From: Oncomelania hupensis
Taxonomy: Eukaryota > Mollusca > Gastropoda > Littorinimorpha > Pomatiopsidae
Assembly: GCA_036898135.1 (NCBI GenBank)
Contig: CM072526.1
Location: forward strand, 946,534-1,010,533
Reading direction: 5' to 3'
Length of the DNA: 64,000 nucleotides
A program made the position numbers and the translations under genes. Below the pieces are notes generated by a model that ran no database searches, was not told where the DNA came from, and saw only the letters and a list, made by a program, of their open reading frames with translations. This document shows, piece after piece, positions 32,341 through 43,027 of the stretch. The stretch's first letter is position 1. Each line of letters begins with the position of its first letter.

Positions 32341-32518
32341 CGAAGATGATGATGATGATGATGATGATGAGATGATGATGATAAAGTAAAGAGAAAGAAA
32401 GTGAGAGAGAGAGCAGAAGATGAAAAAGAAGTAATAGAAAGAGAGAGAAGAAGAAGATGATGATGATGATAATGATGATGATGAGTGATTATGATAATCA
32501 TGCTGCTGATGCTATTGC

Positions 32519-32596
<78 letters not shown>
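31677..32596. repeat. Compound GA, GT, GAT and GCT microsatellite region
   Basis: About 900 bp of (GA)n with GT interludes, then (GAT)n at 32277-32380 and 32455-32596 with a short (GCT)n at 32515-32540. The 265-codon minus frame here is Ser/Leu/His runs and is not a gene. Confidence 0.95.
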
Positions 32597-32599
32597 GAG

Positions 32600-33317
32600 G
32601 GCGATGAAGGTCGGAGGGTCTTTTAACAGGATAGGCGCAAACAAATCTTCAAGGCGCTCGCCGAGGTTCGTCATGATTACAGAATTATTTGGACGAAGAA
32701 ACCCTAGAATCAAAGTCTAAATCTTAAACTTGATTCATTCCAAGACACGAACGCAATGACCCACAAAAAGCATCAACACAAAATAAGTTTACAACAATAA
32801 CGTGAGAGAGCAAGCCTTTCGAAAATTCATGCCGCGGGCAAATTATAGTTTACTGAAATAATCCACATCCTGATTCTGATCCTATATTTCAGGAACACCG
32901 TCACCGACCGAAGCAAACGTTACTTTAGGAAAATCCACAGTGTCACAATGTCATCAGGGCAGACATAAACATTGGACCCATAGGGGTGGGAAAATTATGG
33001 CTAGAAGGAGTGGCTAGCGTAAGCCATACCTGTATTCCATCCACCAAAATAATGTAAGTATTTATTTATTGTATTTAAATGTGTCCCTCATGAGGGAATA
33101 CCGTGCCGTTACCCTGGCCAAGGAGATGGCTATACCACGGCCAATAATAACCTATAGCTCTCCTATTTGTGAGCATCTACTCAAGGCTTACCGACAATGC
33201 AGTGGACATACCGTCACCAGACTGCTAAAGCAGCGTCCTCTTGTCCACCTTCATCATAGCAAGGAATATTTAATCTTCTTTCCTGTTGTCCACTAGTTTC
33301 TAACAACAGTCGATTTT

Positions 33318-33320
<3 letters not shown>
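32600..33320. other. Non-coding DNA, nothing firmly recognised
   Basis: Includes a plus frame at 33069-33296 with ordinary composition (MREYRAVTLAKEMAIP from 33090), but I recognise no domain and see no supporting splice signals. Confidence 0.3.
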
Positions 33321-33411
<91 letters not shown>

Positions 33412-33540
33412 CACATCTTCTTCTTCTAGTTCTTGTTCTTCTTGTTCTTCTTCTCCTTCTCTTTTTTCCTTCTCCTCCTTCTTCCCCATCTTTCTCCAGC
33501 TCTTCATTTTCTTCCTCTGGCACTTAATTCCATTCTTCTT
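33321..33540. repeat. CT microsatellite and pyrimidine-rich tract
   Basis: (CT)n at 33321-33408, then CTT/CTTT-rich DNA to about 33540. Confidence 0.95.
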
Positions 33541-33589
33541 TGTTCTTCTTCTCCTTCTTTCCTCCGTCTCTATCTGGTATTGTCCATCA

Positions 33590-33800
33590 CCACAGGCGCT
33601 TTTATCTGGACACGCGATCGCCTATGTCTGTGAGGCGTCTCCCTTTGGTTATCTATTATCTGAACACGCGAGTGCCTATGCCTGTTACGCGTCTCCCTTT
33701 GGTTATCTGTATTATAGATAACCAAATGGAGACGCGTCACAGGCATAGGCGCTCGCGGGTCCAGATACAAGCGCCTGTGGTCTATCATGGTAATGTATTA
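33590..33800. repeat. Fold-back element: one duplicated arm and one inverted arm
   Basis: The arm CCACAGGCGCTTTTATCTGG...CGTCTCCCTTTGGTTATCT occurs at about 33592-33652. It repeats directly in shorter form at 33660-33712. It then appears in reverse complement at about 33716-33782, ending CGCCTGTGG. The result can fold into a long hairpin with a competing arm. Probably a small MITE-like element. Confidence 0.75.
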
Positions 33801-33975
33801 GATCACAAAATGGCTGCTCGACGAACGAATGGCCCCGACCCTTTGCTAGCGAGACTGCCCAACGCTAGCTAAATTGGGCAAAAACTCAACCAAAATTGAG
33901 ACATAAGCTAAAAAAAAAAATGTTTAAACAACCTGACGTAATTATTGAACTACTCTATACATTTAAACCCTTTTC

Positions 33976-34056
33976 AAATAGTAGTAATAGCAGTAGTAGT
34001 AGTAGTAGTAGTAGCAGTAGTAGTAGTAGCAATAGCAGTAGAAGAAGAAGAGGAAA

Positions 34057-34115
<59 letters not shown>

Positions 34116-34125
34116 ATAGCGTTGA
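33976..34125. repeat. AGT trinucleotide array
   Basis: Interrupted (AGT)n with a short GAA block near 34040. Confidence 0.95.
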
Positions 34126-34945
34126 AAATTCGGAGTAACAAAATGTGTCAGTGATGTTAGTACTTACGTTTACTTATTAATGGTGCTTATAGAGTGTTGC
34201 TCAAGCTCAAGAGCTGCTCAAGGCGCTGGCCGATACAGGATCTAACTCAGGTGGTAAGAGGGGCCCACTCGCAGCCTTTGACGTGCCCAGACAACTGAGC
34301 ACATCGTTGGTGAACTGGGTATGGATGGGGTTGGGGAGAAGAAGAAACCACGTGTTTGCTGGGTATATTAGTGTAGCCGGCGCTAACCCCCGTCTGGGAC
34401 ATGAGCGTCAGGATCTGTAATGTCCGTGCCATGGAACGCGTGCGTGCACAGACTAGGCCTCGGTTGATACTCTCATCCAATGGAGTGTTTACTCCTCGTA
34501 ATTCACAGCATCTCCACAGCCGTTCCGTTGAAAGGCAACACTTGCGAAGGTATTCTTCTACCCTGCATTGGGCTCATCGTGTGAAGTTATTAAAGCAATA
34601 ACTGTGTGCTAGCGACCGCTTTCTTATAGAGGATCCGCTACATGCACCTAACTTGTGTAATGTCTCCGTGCGTCGGGCTGTGCAGGGAACCTTTTAAACC
34701 AAAGTGTAAAAATCCCTTCAGGCACTGGTGTAGTGTTTCAGGATAAGCAGAGAGATATACCAGGAGAAGCGGAGAAGGCAGAAAGATCTTAACGGAACAC
34801 TCCTAAGAGCGCGCTTAAAGTAAGTCTGAGGCTTAAACAAAATTATTTAATTTTATTTTTGTTTTGGTGGAGGGGAGTGGGCTGGTATAATGTATTTTAT
34901 TTATAATTCAATATGTTGTCTAATATCACAAATGTGAATAGACGT
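34126..34945. other. Non-coding DNA, nothing recognised
   Basis: GC content is somewhat raised at 34200-34600, but stops are frequent and no family or exon is recognised. Confidence 0.35.
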
Positions 34946-34950
34946 AGAAA

Positions 34951-34985
<35 letters not shown>

Positions 34986-35062
34986 AGAGTGATCGCAGAC
35001 GAGTTTATTATAGAGTTTGTTACCTTTCCGAGAAACCTACCACAATTCAAGTGGACATCATT

Positions 35063-35134
<72 letters not shown>

Positions 35135-35135
35135 G
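34951..35135. repeat. AAAT and ATC microsatellites
   Basis: (AAAT)n at 34951-34986 and (ATC)n at about 35060-35135. Confidence 0.95.
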
Positions 35136-36470
35136 TTTGTTCAAGCCAGGCCATTATTTTGGACTACAGAGGCCGTAGATTTGGTTCACGAAGCTCGTCA
35201 CAACCATACAGCACATATTGTAAACACAACAAAAGAATCCTGAGCTGGTAAAGTTAAGATTCGATGTGTGAAGCTGAGAAATGGGTAGTCTTGTACTTGT
35301 ATCCATCGCGCCAGGCAAACCATTCATCGTCCTTCATCAAGGTGATTCGTTATAAATTCTTCAGTGTATGAAATGTATATTATATTTGTTTTTGTTAACA
35401 TGCATGCTCAGTTCATAAAGAAAGTTGCTACATTTTTAATCTTTGGAACAGTGTGGATGAGCAGTAAGAAGGAACATTATTGTGTTTTGGGAATAAGAAC
35501 CATAAATAAATCGTGAATATGCAGGGTTCTTGTCCAAACAACGTCAACGACGTTCCTCGCTGGTCATTCAAAGGGATGCGGAGTGTGTTATTTGTTTGTG
35601 CGCAGGGAAAAGCTTTTATTTCTTTTCTTCTTTTTTTTTTCGCCCTGTCGTATTCATTCTAATCCGCCTCCATCCTCCACGTATTATTCTTCTAATGACA
35701 CTGGTTCCGCCATATCCTTGACTTCCATCCACCCATCCGAAGTCAACTGGACGAATCGTCTTCCTCCTGAACTAGCGTAAAAACGGAGACCTGATTAAAA
35801 TACTAGGAGCAACGCTTTCAAGATCAAGAGGTATTAACAACCCTAGGAAGCCATGAATTCAATAAATTCATCCAGCTCCACGGCAGCTAAGCAATGATAA
35901 CATTACTTTTATAAGAACTTTGTCATCACAGGTTCATTGGATCTTATCATATGAAATAATAATCATCCACCATCAACCAGTGGTATTCTTTTTTAGTTTT
36001 TAAAAAGTAAATAAGACAAATGAACTAGCCAATAATTTCTTTTGTTCTTTATTTAATATTTCTCTACATTATTTTTATCTGTTATTGAATCCTAGACACA
36101 ATAAGAATATATATAACGCGACAGTCATCATCATCAGCATCAGCGGCAGCAGCAGCAGCATCTTCGAATAAATTAAATTGTTGTTTTATTAGTGTTTTCC
36201 GCATTCTGTTCAAATAGAGTCCAGGCTCCCTTTAATGTTTAATGTTTTCTCCTATATCATGTTTTGCCCAATAATGTAATAACGATAATAATGCACCCGC
36301 AAGACTTGAAGCCGGACAATGACAAAATAAATAGCAGGTTGTCACGTTTGTGCCTGGGAGCAAAACATGTATAATGAAGTCTAACGGGCAAACTGAGCTT
36401 AGTAAAGAGTTCTATACGAAGAACTAGGCATGCGGCTAGCCCCTTGGTTCATTGCGATCAACACGCTTTC
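35136..36470. other. Non-coding DNA, nothing recognised
   Basis: No gene, family repeat or long tandem repeat recognised, apart from a short GCA-type run near 36135-36165. Confidence 0.4.
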
Positions 36471-36473
36471 GCA

Positions 36474-36975
36474 AACACACGCACGCTAAAAAGACAAGCA
36501 CGCATGCAGACTTAAAGGCACGAAATAACACACTCACACAGAAGCACGTGCATACACACACATACACGCACACACAACACACACACATAGGCACACACCC
36601 AAACGCGCGCACGCACACACACTCTCACACACATACACACAGAGGAATATGGCTCGTGCGCACATCTACACATGCACACACTCACACACATCTACACATG
36701 TACACTTGTACACACTCATACACATGTACACTCGTACACACTCATACACATGTACACTCGTACACACTCATACACACACACACTCGTACACACTCACACC
36801 CACTCGTACACACCCACACACACACCCATACACACACACACACACATGCACATACGCACACACAAACGCATACACCACTGTCCTCATCAGCAACATCATA
36901 TTATCACCTCCACCAACAACCACTACTACTACTACTACTACCACTACTACTATTGCTGCTGCTGCTACTACTACT
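36474..36975. repeat. CA-rich minisatellite and ACT array
   Basis: Interrupted (CA)n with a higher-order unit of the form ACACATGTACACTCGTACAC repeated near 36700-36800. It then has (ACT)n and GCT tracts at 36920-36978. Confidence 0.92.
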
Positions 36976-36978
36976 ACT

Positions 36979-37165
36979 GAGTATAGCCTCTGCGTGGTAT
37001 GTCTTTAATGTAAAGTGACCGGCTGGTAGATTGCCTTCAGTGTTACAACTAGGGTTGTTTCGGCAGATCTTTTATCCGGATCAGGCATGAGTCCTCTTTC
37101 ACTTCTCTGTTCCTGATTTGGCTCGGAAGAGTCCGCTGGACCTAAAGCAATAACCATGTAATGTA
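36979..37165 (+). repeat. Dispersed repeat, copy 3 (SINE or LINE 3' end)
   Basis: Starts GTATAGCCTCTGCG and follows the 8090-8230 and 8583-8805 copies through GTGACCGGCTGGTAGA and AGATCTTTTATCCGGATCAG. It then ends in the full tail TCCTGATTTGGCTCGGAAGA, GTCCGCTGGACC, ATGTAATGTAATG. Its left edge abuts the ACT array. Confidence 0.78.
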
Positions 37166-37725
37166 ATGCAGCCGGTTTTTTTTAGATACAGCGCAAAACG
37201 AGTGTAGAAATAAGTGAAGCGCGCGCACTGACCTTCCACGATGAGACAGTAGATCTACAAATACGAATGGTATAACATGCTTAGCAGTAATTAAAGTTTC
37301 CGCAATGTAAAATGATGAATATCAGTTCAGATTTTGTTGTTGTTGAGACAATGCCAAAAGCGTGTTTTGAACAAAGAAGTTAAGTTTGGAGCGGCAGATG
37401 ACCGACTACCGGACTTAAGGATGGTTCACGATTTGAAGTACCTGAATTTAAAAAAAAAATCACCTCAAGATCACTTTGACCGTTTTTAAGATATTGACCA
37501 AAATGTTCTTAGCAGTAAAATGACTCTATTGACGAGATCTTTGCTGTAGAACAAATATGATGACGCAGGAGGAAGTCAACTGCCATAGGTAATGTTCCTA
37601 TGAAATTTGATCAAAATCCGTTCAGTGCTTCTTGGGCTATAGCGTCAAACGGACCGACGGACAGACAGACGGACAGAAAGCCCAACATTTCGCTCGTTCT
37701 GGTAAAGCCTGGAAATACAAACAAC
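37166..37725. other. Unclassified repeat-like DNA
   Basis: Near 37600-37680 it holds TGGGCTATAGCGTCAAACGG and GACGGACAGAC repeats, a motif common at the ends of invertebrate dispersed repeats. No coding seen. Confidence 0.4.
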
Positions 37726-37978
37726 GATAGAGGCCTTGCAAAGACTATTCTCAGGCCTTGCAAAGACTATTCTGCAAGGCACAGTGCAAGGAGGTAGAAA
37801 GTGAGGGAGACCGAAAAAGAGGTGGGAGGACAACATTCGAGAATGGACTGGTTTGACACTGAGCGAAGCCATCAGGGCTGCTGAGGACAGAGAAAGATGG
37901 AGTATGTTGATTAAACGATCATCTGTGGTGCCCCTACGACCTTCGGGTTACGGGACAGGATAGGATAGGATAGGATAG
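37726..37978 (+). mobile_element. RTE-type LINE 3' end
   Basis: Encodes GLAKTILQGTVQGGR, KRGGRTTFENGLV in shifted frames, and VVPLRPSGYGTG, ending in GGATAGGATAGG. The start shows a 22-bp direct duplication (AGGCCTTGCAAAGACTATTC at 37731 and 37753). Confidence 0.82.
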
Positions 37979-38656
37979 AGAAAGCATTCCCTTTAAATCA
38001 ACAAGTGCCAAGGCCCACGACAAGTTGCCCGAAGACAAGCCGACACAGGCATTGCACTAAGGAGGTTAACAGCTAAGATCCAGGTTCAATCTAGCATCGA
38101 CCTAATCTTCCTCAAACCCCTTCCAATCTCTTCCATTGCCCCTTGCCCCCAACTCTCATCACACACACACACACATACACAAAAAACACACATGTATATT
38201 TGTAAATGTGTTATTGAGCTGTGTGGCTGACCGGTGCAGGTTGCTATGTGTTGGTGTGTGGGTTTGCCTAGAGTTACTATATATTACAAACACGCCACAT
38301 TGTCACTGTAGTTTTTGTGTGAATACAGATTTCTTGACACTCTTACACACACACACACACCCACCCACACACACACACACACTTGTCCCTAAGCCCCTCC
38401 CAAGGTCATATCACGGTGTCCTTAAAAAATCGGCGTAAACCTGAAATACCAAAGGCAACTGTCAACAATTACATTGATGATGTCCACTTGTCCATGTTAC
38501 CAGCTCCAAACGTTTAGCACCCCCCCCCCCCTAACCCCACTTCCTCCTACCCACATTTCCACTATCACCATCCCCTCGCTACGCTCATCCCCAACAACAG
38601 CACCAACAATAGCAAACGAACGCACTAAACACAGCGTTCCATCATGAGCCCCAATT
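37979..38656. other. Non-coding DNA with CA microsatellites
   Basis: (CA)n at 38160-38180 and 38346-38382, poly-C at 38521-38530. No gene recognised. Confidence 0.5.
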
Positions 38657-39489
38657 GAACGTTGTTGTTGTTGTTGCATCAAGTTTTATTCATCAGATTA
38701 ACATACGTTGTACTGATGTGACATAAACAATTTACAAAATCTAACATGCGCACATCATAGATATTTTCCAAATTAAGTAAATAATTAATCAAACTATAGA
38801 AATCATCATACTACTAACATACGCATACACTTTTAACAACATAAATTCATTCCCTTGTAACAATTAGTTGATAAAGAAACACACAAAAGAAAAACAAACA
38901 AAAAAAAACCATAAAAAAAACCATAAAATCTTTCAACATCACCTGTGAAGAACGAAGTACTCATAAATGTCATTTTGTGTCTTACAGAAAGTTGAAGTTA
39001 GGCCTCGCGGGCCCCCCCCCCTCCCCCCTCCTCCCCCTGTACTCCCCATAAACAAACTAAAAGAAAAATTATTTTTAAAATCAATCAAAATTAAAATAAA
39101 TTCATAAATAATTCTTCCCACCCTCCCTCCCTTCCATCAAAAAATAAATAACTAAATAAATAACACATATTTATTGAAACTAATAATGCTTAATTAAATA
39201 CATTAGGTACAAAGAATAAACAGACAAATGCTAGACTAATTATTAGAAGATATTTAGAAGAAATTGATTAATTCGTGACTTCTAAGTAAATCTATGAGCA
39301 TTAAGTCAATGACCAATCAGAATGTTCTTCTGGATATATAATACTTGAGATTGACATAGGTAGCTTTAATTTATTTAATCTAATAAGTAGAGACTGAAAA
39401 TGGTTATAATTTTGTTGACATTCAAATACTAAGTGATTTGCATTAAAAAATATACCACAATTACAAATCGAAAAGACAACTAAAGACAA
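38657..39489 (-). mobile_element. I-type LINE 3' fragment
   Basis: Minus strand: 39489-39301 encodes VVFSICNCGIFFNANHLVFE, then CQQNYNHFQSLL. This resembles the Cys/His segment that follows RNase H in I-type elements (compare CKDIVCICN..HIIHDC in LINE-A). The 3' UTR of about 600 bp ends with ATGTTAATCTGATGAATAAA and (CAA)n at 38657-38675. The 52-bp insert at 24616 derives from this family. A 10-bp tandem repeat cuts the 5' side. Confidence 0.65.
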
Positions 39490-39690
39490 CTAAAGACAGC
39501 TAAAGACTACTAAAGACAACTAAAGACGGCTAAAGACAACTAAAGACGGCTAAAGACAACTAAAGACGGCTAAAGACAACTAAAGACGGCTAAAGACAAG
39601 GGCGAAAAGACAACTAAAGACAACTAAAGACAGCTAAAGACTACTAAAGACAACTAAAGACGACTAAAGACAACTGAAGACGGCTTAAGA
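39472..39690. repeat. 10-bp tandem repeat, about 21 copies
   Basis: Unit RACTAAAGAC with the first two bases varying (AA, GG, AG, TA). AA and GG units alternate, giving a 20-bp higher-order period at 39510-39600. One interruption lies near 39600. Confidence 0.93.
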
Positions 39691-39726
39691 CACCAGGGGT
39701 AGAAATTTTAGAGGTTATACAAGGCT

Positions 39727-40166
39727 ATCTTATCCTATCCTATCCTGTCCCGTAACCCGAAGGTCGTAGGGGCACCACAGTTGATCCTTTAAACAGCATA
39801 CTCCATCTTTCTCTGTCCTCAGCAGCCCTGATGGCTTCGCTCAGTGTCAAACCAGTCCATTCTCGAATGTTGTCCTCCCACCTCTTTTTCGGTCTCCCTC
39901 TTCTTCTACCTCCTTGCACTGTACCTTGCAGAATAGTCTTCGCAAGGCCTGATGATCTGGTGACGTGGCCATACCATCGGAGTTTCCGTTTCTTCACCAC
40001 TGTGAGCAGGTCATCGTGTTGTCCAATGGCTTGTGTGATGGTCTGTCGGACTTAATTCGTCGTTGGTGATGTGTTGGGTATAGGAAATGCCCAGAGGTCT
40101 TCTGTAGCACCTCATCTCCATGCTTTGTATTCTTCGTTGGAGATCTGCTGTGAGGGTCCATGCTAC
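39727..40166 (-). mobile_element. RTE-type LINE 3' end, longest uninterrupted copy
   Basis: Minus strand: WTLTADLQRRIQSMEMRCYR, then after a frameshift KRKLRWYGHVTRSSGLAKTI, LQGTVQGGRRRGRPKKRWED and a CCTATCCTATCC (GGATA) tail at 39727-39745. 5'-truncated at 40166. It serves as the reference for the interrupted copy at 25221-27019. Confidence 0.85.
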
Positions 40167-40990
40167 ATACAAGGCTACAAACAACTTAAAGAGCCCCAAA
40201 ACACCTGCCATCTTTGAAAGACATTGTCTATGGCAGAAATTTGTTGCCGCGTAGAAAGTACAACGGATTAAAAAAAATAACAATAATATTTTTCAAGTAT
40301 ATTATATAAGATAATTGATTTAGATACAAAGTAAAAGCTGTTCTGGGTGATTGTGTAGTCGGATTTAATGAAAATGCAATGCCCGATTCGATACTGAGGC
40401 TATTGTTTGTGAAGCAAAGCTAGTATACCTCGTTTGCAGACGAATTTTTTAACGGGTTAACTTGGTACGCAAAACCGGTACCGCAGCGGGCCAAAGAGAG
40501 CTTTAGAGTACACGGAAACCTTACAAATATTTCAGAATTTGTGTGTAACTATATTTTTTTTTAAAGGTTTTCTCACCCCTTCGCCATCATAATGACATTG
40601 AGCACCCCATCGTTCTTATTCATTTATTTATTTTGTGTGTGTGAACTGAGTAAAAATAAGGAGGTCTAGACAAAAGAACAATCATATTCCTACTCAAAAT
40701 AATTATTTAAAAACAATACACACACATGCAAACACACACACACGCGTACTATCACACACAAACTCTCACAAATTTATATAGATTTAAACATACATCAACA
40801 CCCATACATATATACACAAATATACATACATATATATATATATATATATACTCCCATACACTTATAAATTTATATATACGTACACGCAGCCCTCTATCCT
40901 CTTTCCTACTTTCGTCTTCCAAGGTAAACACAGACCCTGACCTTTTCAATGACCTGCCCTTGACCTTGCTTCCCAGCGAAATAGTTATTG
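40167..40990. other. Non-coding DNA with CA and TA microsatellites
   Basis: (CA)n at 40718-40745 and (TA)n at 40828-40850. By its junction with the transposon at 40997, the last 20 bp are intron sequence of a relic recombinase-gene copy. Confidence 0.5.
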
Positions 40991-40996
40991 ACTTAC

Positions 40997-41793
40997 CATA
41001 CCTGTCAAGGGGTTTTCGGGTTGTGGTGTAGCAATTTAACAGAAAAACCATAGCAAATGGAGGTTTGGTGTAGCACTAATGTGAATTCTGCGATTCGCAA
41101 CAAAACTGGAAACTTCTGCATCTGATATAAACACACACATCCAATGTGTTTACAAATTTATTGTAAAATCTTGTTAATGCACAACACTTTAGCTATTACC
41201 ATTATCATTATAAACATTTTCATGTACGTTTTTCAAAATAAATGTGAAAATGCAACACAAAAAAATTAATAAATATAAAACATACAGACAGAAAATAAGC
41301 TAGGCAATCATTAAAAAAAAACCACAAAAACCCAAGGGAGACAATCACTGACACAGAAAAAGCAGATGAACTTTTTTCCCCCAAACAAATTTGCTTATTC
41401 ACAAAACATGGTTTAAGCACCTTAAACCATGTTTTGTGAATAAGCAAATTTGTTTGGGGGAAAAAAGTTCATCTGCTTCCTGGTCGTTTGAGGTTTTTAG
41501 GTGGAGGCTTTGCTATTTTCTTTGTTCAACTCCGTCTGTGTCTCCCTCACAAAGACTGATTGTAGACTGAAGTTCTGAACGAACACGTGTTGCGGAAGTG
41601 CGGTGCTTTTACTAAGTGTCTTTAAACCGGACTCGACCGGAACAGACTACTTTCGCGCGAAAACCCCCTGGGTTAAAAAATATTATCGTCACTTTTGAAA
41701 AATTGCGTAGCAGCTTTGTGATACGCCGTAGCAATGGGAAAATGTTTAAAATGCATAGCGCTACGCAAAATTCCGTAGCACTTGACAGGTATG
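40997..41793. mobile_element. 797-bp non-autonomous DNA transposon
   Basis: It has terminal inverted repeats CATACCTGTCAAG / CTTGACAGGTATG and flanking duplications ACTTAC at 40991-40996 and 41794-41799. Removing it and one ACTTAC restores GTTATTGACTTACTGTC, which matches 60531-60547 in gene 2 almost base for base. Inside lie a perfect 58-bp inverted repeat (41360-41478) and GCGTAGC-type repeats near 41700-41770. No transposase is encoded and the superfamily is unassigned. Confidence 0.82.
41360..41478. repeat. Perfect 58-bp inverted repeat with a 3-bp loop
   Basis: 41360-41417 is the exact reverse complement of 41421-41478, separated by CAC. I compared the arms base by base and found no mismatch. 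It lies near the centre of the 797-bp transposon. Confidence 0.93.
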
Positions 41794-41799
41794 ACTTAC

Positions 41800-41841
41800 T
41801 GTCGGTGTCATCTATTGCCTGGGGTGTGGCTTTAACAGAAT
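41800..41841 (-). pseudogene. Relic linker exon of a third YR/SANT gene copy
   Basis: Minus strand: an AG acceptor, 42 bp, and then the GTAAG start of a donor. The 42 bp match the gene 2 exon at 60543-60584 in length, phase (1/1) and sequence (encoding SVKATPQAIDDTD against SQEATSPAVDDTD). A transposon inserted directly at its donor, and the DNA past its acceptor is the GC-rich start of a LINE, so the exon is isolated. No other exon of this copy was found nearby. Confidence 0.75.
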
Positions 41842-42138
41842 CTGCCCCCACGGGCTCGGCTCCGCGCGCCGGGGGTGGACCCCATGCCTCTCTCTGGCTG
41901 GGTGACAAAGTTGCCTACCCCTTTTTCCTCTCTTTTCTCTTGTTTCTGTCTTATTGGTCCTCTTCACCCTTAAATTCTCCCAATATACTATGCAGTTTTG
42001 ACTCCCTTTCTTCTGCCTTACCGGACTTTCCCTGTCTTCTTTTTCCCCATCATTCCTTCTTTTTCTACCCCTCTTTTTCTCTGTGGCCTTCTCTTGGCCC
42101 CCTGCGTTTGCCGTGCAGGGCAACCCGTGTCGGGGAAG

Positions 42139-42772
42139 TGTTACACTCAGTTTGATGTTGGTGTTTTCTATCAGTATCTGATTCAGCCCCGATGCTTGAA
42201 TTCCTGATAGGGTGTAACTCAGATTCGTTTATTCACACAGCCCGTCCAAACAGCATACAAGTCACAAAGTCGACGTATGAAGTTTTCCACTTTTATTCAG
42301 CACACATCAACAACTGCATACAATTCTCAATTCAACTCAACAACTTTCACAGCAACTTTCCAAATCACTATCAACAACTTTACTATCTCAACAGCGACTC
42401 GGCTCACGATTAAATAACCTCTCTCTTTTCTGGAACGATTTGGTACGTGGTAGAAATGACGTACTGCCACCAATCGAATAAAAGATCGTCATCACTGACT
42501 TACGTCAATACATATTTTTATATCTTCCAGAACGACCTCTTGCTTCTACATGTATCAGGAAATTTCTATCAAGAGTAAACACGCATATCCAGAAGATTCT
42601 CAAATAATATCGACTAACGCAAATTATCAACGTTATACAAAGCCTCTCCTAACAACAATGCAAACTCAAATCAAAGGTAAATAAACACCATTATTGAATA
42701 CTTTGCAAAACGAAACGATTAGATCTATCGTGCGCGCTTCCGACATACTTTCGATCACGTTTCAACGTAACA
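42139..42772 (-). repeat. LTR (3' LTR of the minus-strand element)
   Basis: 634 bp, starting TGTTACACTC and ending CAACGTAACA on the plus strand. It differs from the other LTR by one indel and a substitution near the start (CAGTTTG against CAAGTTCG) and a C/T near position 42631. Confidence 0.92.
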
Positions 42773-42784
42773 TAACCCCCCACT
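42773..42784 (-). other. Candidate polypurine tract
   Basis: On the minus strand GAGTGGGGGGTTA directly precedes the 3' LTR, the position expected for a polypurine tract. Confidence 0.6.
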
Positions 42785-43027
42785 CAAGAAGAAATTTACC
42801 TAATTTCTTTCAACAACGTTGAAACGTAATGCACAAACAATGTACAGAATTAAAACTTACTTCAGACTGTCTCATTTACTGTCAATGTTCTCAGTTTATA
42901 TACACAGAGTCCATGTTTTTCATCCGCAAGTCTTTCTGGATACTGTCAATGTTCACAGTTCATTCACACAAGGTCAATGTTTCTCATCTGCAAGTCTGTT
43001 TAGATATTGCCAATGTTCTCCACACAG
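42785..43027. repeat. Imperfect tandem repeat between ORF and 3' LTR
   Basis: TGTCAATGTTC..CACA and CGCAAGTCT motifs recur about every 50-60 bp (near 42888, 42945, 42970 and 43008). It occupies the space where the rest of the RT and RNase H would be expected. Confidence 0.6.

Noticed and set aside
31704..32501. 265-codon open frame on the minus strand rich in Ser, Leu and His
   Set aside because: Direct translation of GA, GT and GAT microsatellites.
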